Positions 1 to 10,061 of a stretch of DNA of 64,000 bases are shown here, one piece after another. The stretch comes from Plutella xylostella. Taxonomy: Eukaryota; Arthropoda; Insecta; Lepidoptera; Plutellidae. The notes under the pieces are model-generated. The model was not told where the DNA came from, made no database searches, and was given only the letters and a program-made list of their open reading frames with translations. The first letter of the stretch is position 1. Each line of letters begins with the position of its first letter. Both the position numbers and the translations under genes were made by a program. The stretch is from assembly GCF_932276165.1 (NCBI RefSeq), contig NC_063998.1:9126501-9190500 (forward strand), given 5' to 3'.

Positions 1-2077
1 AACGAGGTAATTAAACTGTGCGTAATTTAATCATAACTTAAACCCATAAGTGATCAAATAAAGGTCTTCGTGATTTATTTAATGAAAAAAAAAGTAATAT
101 CGAAAATGGATATTTACGGAACCCTAAGAAGGCTGAAGTGACACAATCCATATATTATGTAAGTAGAATGAGTTAGGACCACTCAGAATTTGAATACCTG
201 GTGGTCCGATTTCCGAAAAAAAAAACCGATCCGGTCCAATCAGTCATACTAAACCAGTACGAGTAGGACCACGTGCCAACAGGTAATTGATTTTGTAGAT
301 GGACCATTACACTAATATTACTAGTAACATTACATAGTTCAATGAGATGGACGATCCTTATATTGTAACACCACTTCAGTTTTCGTTCGGGGTTCGCATG
401 AAAATATATTATAGAATATTTAGGTACTTTACCATTTTAAATATTTCCACAAAGGGAAGACTTTAAAAAAATACCTCTGTAGAGAACTACAGAAAATAAA
501 TGAAAATTAATGTTAAAACGGACTTGCACTATTATAAAATATAACGAAAGCTAACCAAACTTACAAAAGCTTTCATATCGAACTTTCAAGCACAATCCAC
601 GGCACACACTATTTAATATACACTTAATACGAACTAAATAAATAAAACTGTCGTATTTTTCAGTACTAAGTGTTCCAGCCGAGCACTAGTCATGTATGTG
701 GTCTCTACTACATTTCTTGACACTTATATAAGGCTGGTAATACACTTCCCCACTTAAAACCCAGGACAGTAACTACACAACCTACCAGAATACGCTGGCC
801 TCCAATGACAAACATACAGTAGGAATACACAGACCTGGTTGTTCTAGTGTTTACATTTCATTCGGAGGGATTTTGGTGACCAATTATTAGAGATACCCTT
901 TAAGATTTAGGTTTTGTTGGTAGTGGAAGGGCCATGGAGGTTGGTTTGTAAGGTTAGGTACATCACAAAATTAAATGTTTGTTTCGAAAAGGTTCCATAA
1001 TGAAAATCTACTTGATGCTCTAGTTCTTATGATTACAATAAACAAATGATATAACATAAATTTTAGATAACCTTTCAATGAGATTTATATTAAGCAGATA
1101 CCTATAGATAATTATATATAGTTAACTATGAAATAAGACACTTCAATATCTATCGCCATTATCGTATCGTTACAATACTACCAAAGGAAAAGGAAAACAA
1201 TGTGAAAATTGTAATGTAGCACACATACATAATTATAGTTTAGTTACTCTGTGCTACTGCCTACAGTCCAAGGGGTACCAATAATTTCATAACTCCTACC
1301 TCTCATACCAATAACATTCTATCCCATAACAGCTTGAAGCTATGAATTATGAGACGAGTCTCTAATTAAGAGTGATATATTTCATCGGGGCTCCCATTTG
1401 ATGACAAAAAGCTGTCGATGGCAGAACAGGGCTTTATGCAATATGAAGGAGCGATGGCGTGCAGGGCCTGCAGCTGTGTGCTAGAAATAGGTGCGATTAC
1501 AATAAAAAAATGCCCAGATTCAAGGGTGCACATTATTAAACTTTGGTCGCTAAGTGCCTAAAACGCAGTCTGCCTATTTCTTGTTATGCCTAAATGGCAA
1601 AAATTAAAACAAGCGTTTCGACTAAGTACTTACATTTTTGTCTATTTTGCACTACGTCTAATCCTTGTATTACCCACTAGGCGATATAACTACCTACATA
1701 ATAATATTATGCAATATAATACAACTATACGTAAACAAATTACGGTCTTATAGCTAAACGCGATCTCTTTCAGACATCACCATATGTGTTTTAATTTCAA
1801 ATTTCAGGCTGTTTCAGGACTACTTTCAGAGTACCTACAACTAAAAAGTAATTAAGTACATCAAGGTTATGGAGGAGGCCAGCTACAGTACCCAACAGTA
1901 ACCATCACCAACACAAAAACAGAGTCGCTCGCCTGTCAAACATCAGTCAAATCCATACAAGTTACGTCAGATTTTAAAAGCGGGCGACGCTGCTTATGGA
2001 TTTAATTACTAATTAAATCCATTCTCTGTGTTTAGTTTTTACTTTAGAATTAAGTATTTTTATGTAGTAGGATTCAT

Positions 2078-2128
2078 TTGTTTTTGACAATAAATGCTAT
2101 TTTACTTTTACTTTACTTTACTTTTAAT
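2078..2128 (+). repeat. Probable LINE 3' tail with (TTTAC)n microsatellite
   Basis: An AATAAA-type signal (near 2090) is followed directly by a TTTTAC/TTTAC run. The same arrangement, AATAAA-like signal plus a 5-6 bp microsatellite, recurs with other units at 21.75, 25.23(-), 34.50, 36.74(-) and 53.45(-) kb. It is the usual look of non-LTR 3' ends in moths. No upstream coding remnant is recognisable here. Confidence 0.4.
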
Positions 2129-4471
2129 GTTCGGTCTTCTAATGTGGTAATTCTACTGTACATGTATCGGGAGGCTGTAGCGCAAGCCCTTTGCATCAAG
2201 CGACACAGCTAGCAGAGATCCGGCGATAGCGCCGCGGTTGCGAAGGGTCCAGTAGTGAGCTGCATTGTGTAAAATGCCCATTGCTCTGTCCCAGCGTTTC
2301 CTAACCTTTTCAGTTATGCACAAAGCTCAATGAATTTATGAACAAACGAGCTTACCTCGTGCTCTATAAGTGAAGTTCGATCCATAATTATTATGCGAGC
2401 AATTTTATATTATTTTCCGACCACATTAAAAAACTGATCAACCTTCTGTATTTAGGTATGTGGGTATTTTTAGCAATAACCTATTGATAACTAACGATTG
2501 TTAGATTATTAGATTTAATTAGTTAATTTAATTTAAAAGGTAGCCGTATTGGTAGTAGGTGTTTTATTATAATTTATGAGAGATATTTGTTCCGAATAAC
2601 TTAGTTAGGATCATGTTACTATTTCTCAGAAAGCTTTTGTGTATCCCCTGCATCGTCGTCGCAGTAGCTAGAGTATCATCTCTTTTAGCTATACTACATA
2701 TTACCAATCCAATAGGTCTGTACAGATTAGAACGGAATTGGACAAAAATTATTATGGGCAATTTTCAGTTTTTCAGGATATAACGTAAATAATTCAGTAA
2801 ACTTTTGGTCTCTCAATGTAACATAAGAAACATAAACGAGATGTCCACCACAGTTTAATAAACACTGCTTGATCCATTCCACGCTAACTATAGGTCAACA
2901 TCGGCATCGGTGACCTAAGCACTGTGTTGTTGCTCTCGGCACGTAATTGGATACTAATAAAATAAAGAGCAGCACAAATGTTCTGATCAGTGCTGAATGC
3001 TGATACAGGATGTTTTCTAAAATTTAATAAATCATTTACAGAAGGTATATACACTCAAGGGCAATGAAACTTACAAAATTCCGTCCCTAAATAATATCAA
3101 TTATTTTAAACTTTTAATAGGAAATTTGAACAAAGTGTTTACGATTCTAGTTTGTAATATTCTGGTGCGCTTTAAAAATGTAGTACAACATTGCAGAAGG
3201 CTTAAACTAGCCTTTTTCGCTTAGGAGTAATTTGGTACTTTTCACACTGGAACTTATTCATTGTCCGTGAGTGTAGTATACTTATTTGGACATAGGCTTC
3301 TCATAGGGCCCTCTACACAACGTATTACTTATATACTCATTATATATACCTTTTTTCAATCCCAAAAAAACAGTCCATATTGAATTTAGGACTCCTGCCA
3401 CTTAGAACCCAGAAATATCTGAACTTAAATATTTGAAATAAAATTACAGCAGGCTATACCAATTTTGATAAAAAAAACTAGTAACTTCCTACCTTCGTAG
3501 TCTACTTTATATGACGGACAGACACACATAGGCAAAAATTATAACCCCTCTTTTTCACCATAAATTTGAAAACCGAAACAGCGATTGCACAGCATCCTGC
3601 GGACACATTTGAAAGGGACATTTGTTCCCACAGCTCCTCTAGATCTCCATCGAAATACTCTACATACAAATCACTATAATTACCACACATTATCAATTGA
3701 ATAGCACTTCAAAGCCTAGACCCACAGGGCTGGTTTTCCCCTGCAGGAGTGAAAGGGATATCTTGACTTGGCAACTATGCACCGATGCTCTACTTTCCAT
3801 GGTAGTAGGTATGTCTGGTGGTTCCAAGGACATTGTCCCTGTTTGTTTGGTATTTATGTGCTGTTAACAATTTAACAGTTTAAATACACCACCATTTTAA
3901 CCATTGGGTAGACGTAGAGCCGTTCTGGTTAGATTATCACTAAAAACAGAATAAGGCACCTAGTTAAAGTTTACAGATTGCCTTCCATGTCATTAAAACA
4001 TGACTACTTAGATCTTTTGTGAAATTCCCCGTTTGATAGAGACCTCTGAAAACAATAATGACTTAAAATATGGACACAAAATGAATTATATTTATAACAC
4101 TGTTACCCACTATGCCTATCCTATGGTAGGCATACTGAAAAGTAAAACATTCATAGTTCTTAGCGAAAATCAGATCAAGTACGGAAAATGCACAAAAACT
4201 GATCCATTTACCCAAAACATGTGTTGACCTTAGATTTTACATAATTTAAAAAGGAAACATTCAATCAGCACTTACATCTTAGGTAATAAAATAAGTTTTT
4301 CTATTTGCTAATTATATGGCAAAGTTGGGCAGGAGAACTAAAACAGCCTAGATCCATCTGTTTTATCATCTCATGCATATTTTAATAGCCGTAGTTATAG
4401 TCATGACATCCACTTATCGTTTAATTTTAACTTTTTACCAGGACAGTGATAATTTAAATGTTGCTGATCCC

Positions 4472-4617
4472 GTAGCACGGGGCGCTATTAAGACGTGACA
4501 AAAGTTCTCCGTCGCGCTCACTCTTGAGGCTGCGCAATGTGAGTGATCAAGGGAGAGTGCTGTGAGAAGGGGGAGGCAATGCAAAACTCCTGTCACGTCT
4601 TAAAAGCACCCCGTACT
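4472..4617. mobile_element. Small MITE with ~28-bp terminal inverted repeats
   Basis: The left end (GTAGCACGGGGCGC..AAGACGTGAC) and the reverse complement of the right end (CTAGTACGGGGTGC..AAGACGTGAC) match closely over about 28 bp. They enclose about 90 bp with no coding capacity. A clear target duplication was not resolved, so the superfamily is not assigned. Confidence 0.65.
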
Positions 4618-7433
4618 AGCCCTTCAGGTATAGGTAGGTATCATGAGACACGGAGTATACTGTAATAATAAAATAATACCCACCTTTATCATGTTAAGTA
4701 ATCGACTTCAGGTAAGTGCATTGTTAATTGCCTGAAAATTATTGTTCGTTCCTTCATCCATTTAGAGAGTGTCTAACTTCTAAAGTCCAGCTAACTATAG
4801 ATATGGATGTAAGAGGTTTTTCATTACACCCCAGTTTGTACAACTTACGAGCCTACTTATCGTAAAATTTCCTTTACAGTATAAATCTAGGCATTCAAAG
4901 TGATTTTACTCCCTACGCTAATATACATAGAGTCGTTTAGTCATCTTGGTATGATCTAGTTGAGGTAAGGTGTGGTCCCGAACAGTTTTTACGGCATTTT
5001 CACTTATGTATGTGTGACATAACGCGCATTCCAAACCTCACTAATAAGGAATGCAGCTAATCTCAGGTAATATGAGATATTCTGAAATCATTTCATTTCA
5101 AATGCATTATTTCATTTTGTATATTAAAACCTTCAGTGGTTATATAGAGCTCTACTACTAACTCTTAAGACTAGCAAAACGTAAAAACCATACCTACGTG
5201 AAGTAAAAGAGACAGAATGGCCAAAAATAAGTACTTACTCAAATACATGGGGCGGAGATTTTCAAATATTATGGTTGCATGGCATTCGCATATTAAAATT
5301 GAACAATGCCCCTATTTCAATACGTTGACCTATTCCAGAAGCTTTTTGAATACAAGAATGACATCTGCGGTGTAAAACATTTATAAATATAAATAATTTC
5401 AACATACACTCCATATTTATTTGAGAATAGCGCATCGGTACGCCCGGCACGTCTGAGATTAGCCCACCGCGACAGAATGTGATGCCAGAGCAGCGCCAGG
5501 CTGCGTGCAGGCCGACTGTGGAGGCGTTTAACATTTTTCGTGGAATATATTGATGATTTCGCGTTATAATCAGACAACCATAACAAAAGTTATGAAGATG
5601 TCTAGATACAGTTTAGGAGTCTTACGTTACGTCAGTGCTGAAAAAAGCCTGAATACATTCACTTCTTTACGGGTTAGGCAGAGGATCATCGCAGCCTCGC
5701 AGGGGTATTATAAGTTTCATGTAGGGGTCAAATTAAGTGTCGATCGATTTCATGATTAGTTACGAAGATCTCCGTATTTATGTTTTCTAATTTCAGACGT
5801 TTCCAAATTATCTAACCGATTTTTTTAGCGTGCAGCACAATTAAGTTTTTTATAATAAAAAATAAATACTACACTCACGAGCACTGACAAAGTTCCAGTG
5901 ACAATAGCATCAAATTAAATTTTCCTAAACGGTAAACGCCGTCTGCAATATTGAAGTAGGTAAGTAACTAATAGGTACCTACATTTAACAGAGCATCAGA
6001 ATATTACGATTTAAGTTTTAAGATTGAAACAAACCGATTTCCCGCCCCATTGCATCCTCCGATGTGTGAACCAGTTGCTGGAACTAGTCACAAGAAGGCG
6101 CAGATTGATTGTGCAGGAAGTACGACTGTCGGTCTGTATGTTACGCTTACACACTAAACGGCCATAATACATTTTACATTATATCTATATAATAATATGT
6201 AAGTATAGGGCTTATAAGGCTGTGTTGTGTTCCCAGTAGGCAAACTGTATGAACGTTACAAGGCGTGCGTGCGTATAGTGCTCGCAAAATGAGAAAACTC
6301 GACATTTAAACCGATACACTGCTAACTCAGTCGCCCGCAAATTGTTTCCCTACTGTGGACGCAGCCTTAAAACGAGGTAATATAATGGTATTATTTCACA
6401 ACGTAAGGATATTCTATGGGATACCCTGATTATTTCACCGTTGCATCACATTAATACATCGATTATCCCTTTAAGTAAGTGGTTTGTCAATTGATTTGCT
6501 TGACTGTGTTTGTGTGTCGGTAGGTGTGATTGTGATGGTTTCATTACTTAGCTAACTGAAGACAGTAAACTTTGCATATGGCCGTAAATGAACCGTGAGA
6601 TTTTTCTGCTGGCTATGCATATGCGACGTTGACATGACAAATTCTTGATTATAAACATCATCATCAGCATCGAAGGAGACCCGTCCATGACGACAGTACT
6701 TCATATAGGTACCTATGTACTTCCGGCGCATCCAGGGCAGTCAGAGACTGAGATAAAATCTGGCTGACTAATCCTTTCACTACGATGAAAGACCCTAGTG
6801 TCGTTCTTGTTTTAGGAAGGTCATAGCCACTCCCAAAGAGTGTCACATGTCACAGGTCACACTTATAGCAGAACTCTGTCTTTTGTTTACCTCGTCCAAA
6901 CCTTCTATCTATGTCCAAACCTTCGGTGCAGTGGGCTAAGGGCGTACTTGGCCTGTTCGTGGTTTCCATCGGAAACTCGTCTTCTGTAACGATTATCGGT
7001 TGTTCGACAGGTATGACCATCTCAATGTCTCTAAGCTCTAAAATTACTATAAGTCTACAATATAGTACAGCATTACGCTGTGCCTATGATATAATTACAT
7101 CATAAACACGAATAATGTGACAGCAAGTTTAACATAAACAATCAGTAGCAAGCACATTATGCAACACCGGTCAGGTTAGTGTTACGTCCAAGTCTCGATC
7201 TAGACACATCTAGTCCGCTATCGGGTACCTATGTCATGTGTGGCATGTATTGAGAGTTTACGTAGAAAGCATGTATATAGAGCTGATGTTAGACTCAGCT
7301 CTATAAAAATAAATATGGTTAGAAAGGAAATCTGCGATGACACAAAAATAAGACGCGTTATTGCATTGCAGGGAATTTTGTTTTAATATGTGGGTCACTC
7401 GATCTTGACAAGAAATTAACTAGTAGTCTCATC

Positions 7434-7464
7434 AGATAGAGTCATGATTATCATGACTCTATCT
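7434..7464. other. 31-nt perfect palindrome (hairpin)
   Basis: Two 15-nt arms, AGATAGAGTCATGAT and its exact reverse complement, are separated by a single T. It could form a near loop-free cruciform. No coding or repeat context explains it. Confidence 0.6.
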
Positions 7465-7796
7465 CGTTACAGCGCTCCAGCACCAACAGTGTAGGTCCTA
7501 TTGAGTGACATTTGAGCATCGTTTTAGTATCTTAATTTCAGCATTCTTGGTTCATCAAGAAAACTTTTACAGTTTCTAGTTTATGAATCAATTATCACCT
7601 TACCGACCTGCTTTAACGTCAGGGCGATAGTTTCTATAAAAGTGTAATATGTATATATGTCTATAAAAGTGTATTACATATATATACATATAAAGGTGTC
7701 TTTATTTTCCAACTATTTTTACAACAGCTCTGTATAGATATTTGCGGCTTACACAGGGCGTTTGCAGTTCCGTACTCCCATACTAGTACATAAGGC

Positions 7797-7862
7797 GTGC
7801 TATGTACTCACCGCGGATGTGTGGCACTGGTACATAGCAGCGGGTTTGACTCCCGCGCAGGG
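7797..7862 (+). repeat. tRNA-like fragment, possibly the head of a tRNA-derived SINE
   Basis: A T-arm-like unit is present: a GCGGG/CCCGC stem closing a 7-nt TTTGACT loop, close to the B-box consensus. A run resembling a D/anticodon region (GTGTGGCACTGGT) lies upstream. The remainder does not fold into a clean cloverleaf and the acceptor stem is not paired, so a functional tRNA is unlikely. A decayed SINE head is the better guess. Confidence 0.3.
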
Positions 7863-8158
7863 CATATAAATACCTTTTACTTCACTAAATATACGCACTT
7901 TCTTTCCTTGACACGCTTCGATAAGTTGTTAGTTTTTCTTGTTCCTTTTTACAGAAAATGGCCCTCGTTTATTTTGTAAGTGATTGATTATAAATTATGT
8001 ATGAATCACAATAATTGATACTGTTTTAAAAAGAAAATTTCATTTCAAGAATCTATTTCTCGTATAGCAAATGTTGTTGGTACTTCGTGATTTCCTTTTC
8101 CTGACTTCTATATTTAAACCCTAAGCAACAGAGGGTATATTTTTAGAACATCCCTATA

Positions 8159-8707
8159 ATGCTATTGCAACCTGCAGCCATACTTAATATATTTTTTTCT
8201 TTCCAGCTACTCTTCGTCCTGTCCATCACCCACGTATCCAGCTCATCATCATCAACATCACCATCACAACACAACAAACGCCACATCGTGAACACCGTGT
8301 ACGCGCCCGGTCACCTCCCTACGCGACACTCCGTCACCGAGTACCTCAACCGCGTACCCATCGTGGTCCCGCACCCCGTACCCGTGGCCGTACCTCGCGG
8401 CGTACCGTACGCGGTGCCTGTCGGCGTACCTGTCATACGACCGCGGCCGGTACCTGTGTTGGTTCCTCATCCAGTGGCTCAAGTCATACATAGGCCGGTA
8501 GCTGTGCCGGTGGATAGGCCGTTCCCGTACCCGTACGCGCACCCGGTACCTGTGACGGTGACGCAGGGGGTGGCGATACCCGTGCCGCAGCCGTACCCGG
8601 TGCCGTACCCGTCGGCGGTGCCGGTCCGGGTGCCGCATCCGGTGCCGGTCGTCGCCGGACAGACGGTAGTGTCGAGCAGTGGACAGGCTGTAGTACATCC
8701 GTATTGA
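8159..8707 (+). CDS. Secreted Pro/Val-rich low-complexity protein (cuticular-like)
   Basis: An open reading frame of 182 codons. Residues about 1-28 form a hydrophobic signal-peptide-like leader ending near THVSS, followed by a Ser-rich stretch. From about residue 60 the protein is dominated by Pro-Val dipeptides alternating with His/Tyr/Arg (VPVPVA, PHPVPV types). Such low-complexity secreted proteins are common among insect cuticular or extracellular matrix proteins; that role is inference. A strong splice acceptor (polypyrimidine run ending AG at 8205-8206) falls in frame inside the leader. The mature message may therefore begin in an upstream exon, for example ATG at 8071 with a donor at 8080, which would leave the same leader core LLFVLSIT. 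A TATA-like TATATTTAAA near 8109 favours instead the unspliced start at 8159. The third codon position is GC-rich compared with the surroundings, supporting real coding. Confidence 0.7.
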   Translation: MLLQPAAILNIFFSFQLLFVLSITHVSSSSSSTSPSQHNKRHIVNTVYAPGHLPTRHSVTEYLNRVPIVVPHPVPVAVPRGVPYAVPVGVPVIRPRPVPVLVPHPVAQVIHRPVAVPVDRPFPYPYAHPVPVTVTQGVAIPVPQPYPVPYPSAVPVRVPHPVPVVAGQTVVSSSGQAVVHPY

Positions 8708-9162
8708 ATGAGACTGTATTAGTGTAAGGATAGATAAATGGTTCCCAACGAATGTTTGTTATGTAGAGTTAACTTGAAGTTCTAGGAGCAATGTTTATGT
8801 TTGTTTTGTTATCAGTATTGTATGTAGGATTTTATTTTAATGTTACCAAATGCCTTTGATCTGATAATCTAGAAATAAGAATGACTAGCTTTTTGTGTTA
8901 TTTTTGTTGTAGTTTTATGTTGAAATATAAACGAAACTGATGAATTGAATAAGGCTTTTATTTGGCACACATAAGTACCTATAGATATTGGTATCTTGGT
9001 TCGGATATCAAGACTTACCCTTGCGTATTGCTCAGGAAGTACTTTACAACAGTTGTATTGTAAAATTTATTAATAGAAATTCGTTTATTTGTAAACATTT
9101 CGATACAGTTAGGTTGTAACCACTATCGACCAATTTTAGTCCTTAAATGCTCTTATCCTTAC

Positions 9163-9164
9163 TG

Positions 9165-9207
<43 letters not shown>

Positions 9208-9358
9208 TACTCTTTCACGCCAAAACTACTGAACGGATTTGAATGAAATTTGGTATACATACGGTCTAAACCCTGGGAAAGAACATAGGCTACTTTTTAT
9301 CCCGGAATTCCCACGGGAAAACTTTTTAAGGCGAAGCGAAGCGCGCGGGAACAGCTAG
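9163..9358 (+). mobile_element. Helitron-like repeat end with (CTGT)n microsatellite
   Basis: A (CTGT)n run of about 45 bp leads into a block containing an AAAACTACTGAACGGATTTG-type sequence, then a CCCGGAATTCCCACGGG hairpin-like segment. It terminates at GCGCGGGAACAGCTAGT. This arrangement, ending in CTAG with a preceding GC-rich hairpin, is familiar from very abundant non-autonomous Helitron-like repeats of moths and butterflies. Assignment is from recalled pattern, not a search. Confidence 0.6.
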
Positions 9359-9869
9359 TCATTTATAAATTACAGTCAACTATACTATATTAGAAAACTC
9401 CTAATAGGTCAGATAACTTTATTATCTTCGTACGTGATTAATTTATGATATTATTGATAATACGCTATCTACAGCCAGTAGGTACCGATCAGTGAACAAA
9501 GGTATTGGCTGTCTTCGTTTAGAAAATTTAGTGTGTTTTGGTGTGAACAAAAGTTAAACAACTCAACCTAGGATGTATTCAAGTGAGTAGAAACGATATA
9601 GTTAAGTCTAGTTTACAGTAGAAAATAATAATATGTACTTAGTTCCTACAGAATTCTTATCCTAACACGGAAAAAAATTGTGTAGGAACAGTTTTAAGGC
9701 ACTAAAACATATTTTCAAAACAATGGACTTTTACGCGTAGTTTCAAGTTTAGAAAACGTTAACTTTGTTAACTTTGATATACATTAAAGTTAACAAAGTA
9801 CTAACATAAACAATAACAAACAGTATGATTGGCGACTCTAGACATCCATCTTAGTTGGATGGATAAGCA

Positions 9870-10011
9870 CCAGTTTCACCATACTCTGTTAGATCATAAC
9901 AAGGGATTACCTAGTTGTTGACTTTAGACATATCTGTCAAGAATTTAATATAGATATGACGTAACAATGTTACAGGGGTGTAATGATCTAACAGACTATG
10001 GTTAAACTAGG
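9870..10011. mobile_element. MITE family M, copy 1
   Basis: About 142 bp with imperfect terminal inverted repeats (CCAGTTTCACCATA.. and ..TATGGTTAAACTAGG). Conserved internal words include AACAAGGGATTA, TCTGTCAAGAATTTAA and a GATCTAACAG subterminal block. Three other copies lie at 11.79, 16.62 and 31.68 kb. This copy ends 50 bp upstream of the gene A initiation codon, so it lies in the promoter or 5' UTR. Confidence 0.75.
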
Positions 10012-10061
10012 TATAAAGGTGATGATGATGGAATATTGCAGAGTTCCCGTTCCCCGTGTCG

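Larger units (their letters stand above)
1..8070. other. Intergenic or intronic stretch, no gene recognised
   Basis: About 8 kb of AT-rich DNA with only short ORFs (90 codons or fewer) that lack family resemblance or splice context. Visible items are a LINE-like tail near 2.08-2.13 kb, a small TIR element at 4.47-4.62 kb, a GC-richer unassigned patch at 5.43-5.53 kb, a perfect palindrome at 7434-7464 and a tRNA-like fragment near 7.80-7.86 kb. The GC-rich patches at 2.16-2.27 and 5.43-5.53 kb could be exon or TE remnants; I cannot assign them. Confidence 0.5.
8708..10061. other. Intergenic stretch between the Pro/Val-rich gene and gene A
   Basis: It contains the 3' untranslated region of the upstream gene, a Helitron-like repeat at 9163-9358, AT-rich sequence, and a MITE at 9870-10011 that ends about 50 bp before the gene A start codon. 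No further exon was seen. Confidence 0.5.

Noticed and set aside
7797..7862. Functional tRNA gene
   Set aside because: Only the T-arm is convincing. The acceptor stem and anticodon arm do not pair, and no terminator-like T run follows.
8264..8698. 144-codon minus-strand ORF over the Pro/Val-rich gene
   Set aside because: An Arg/His-rich antisense shadow of a low-complexity GC-rich coding sequence. It has no signal peptide or splice logic of its own.
9160..9210. CRISPR-like or satellite array
   Set aside because: It is a simple (CTGT)n microsatellite attached to a Helitron-like repeat. No spacer-repeat structure exists in the window.
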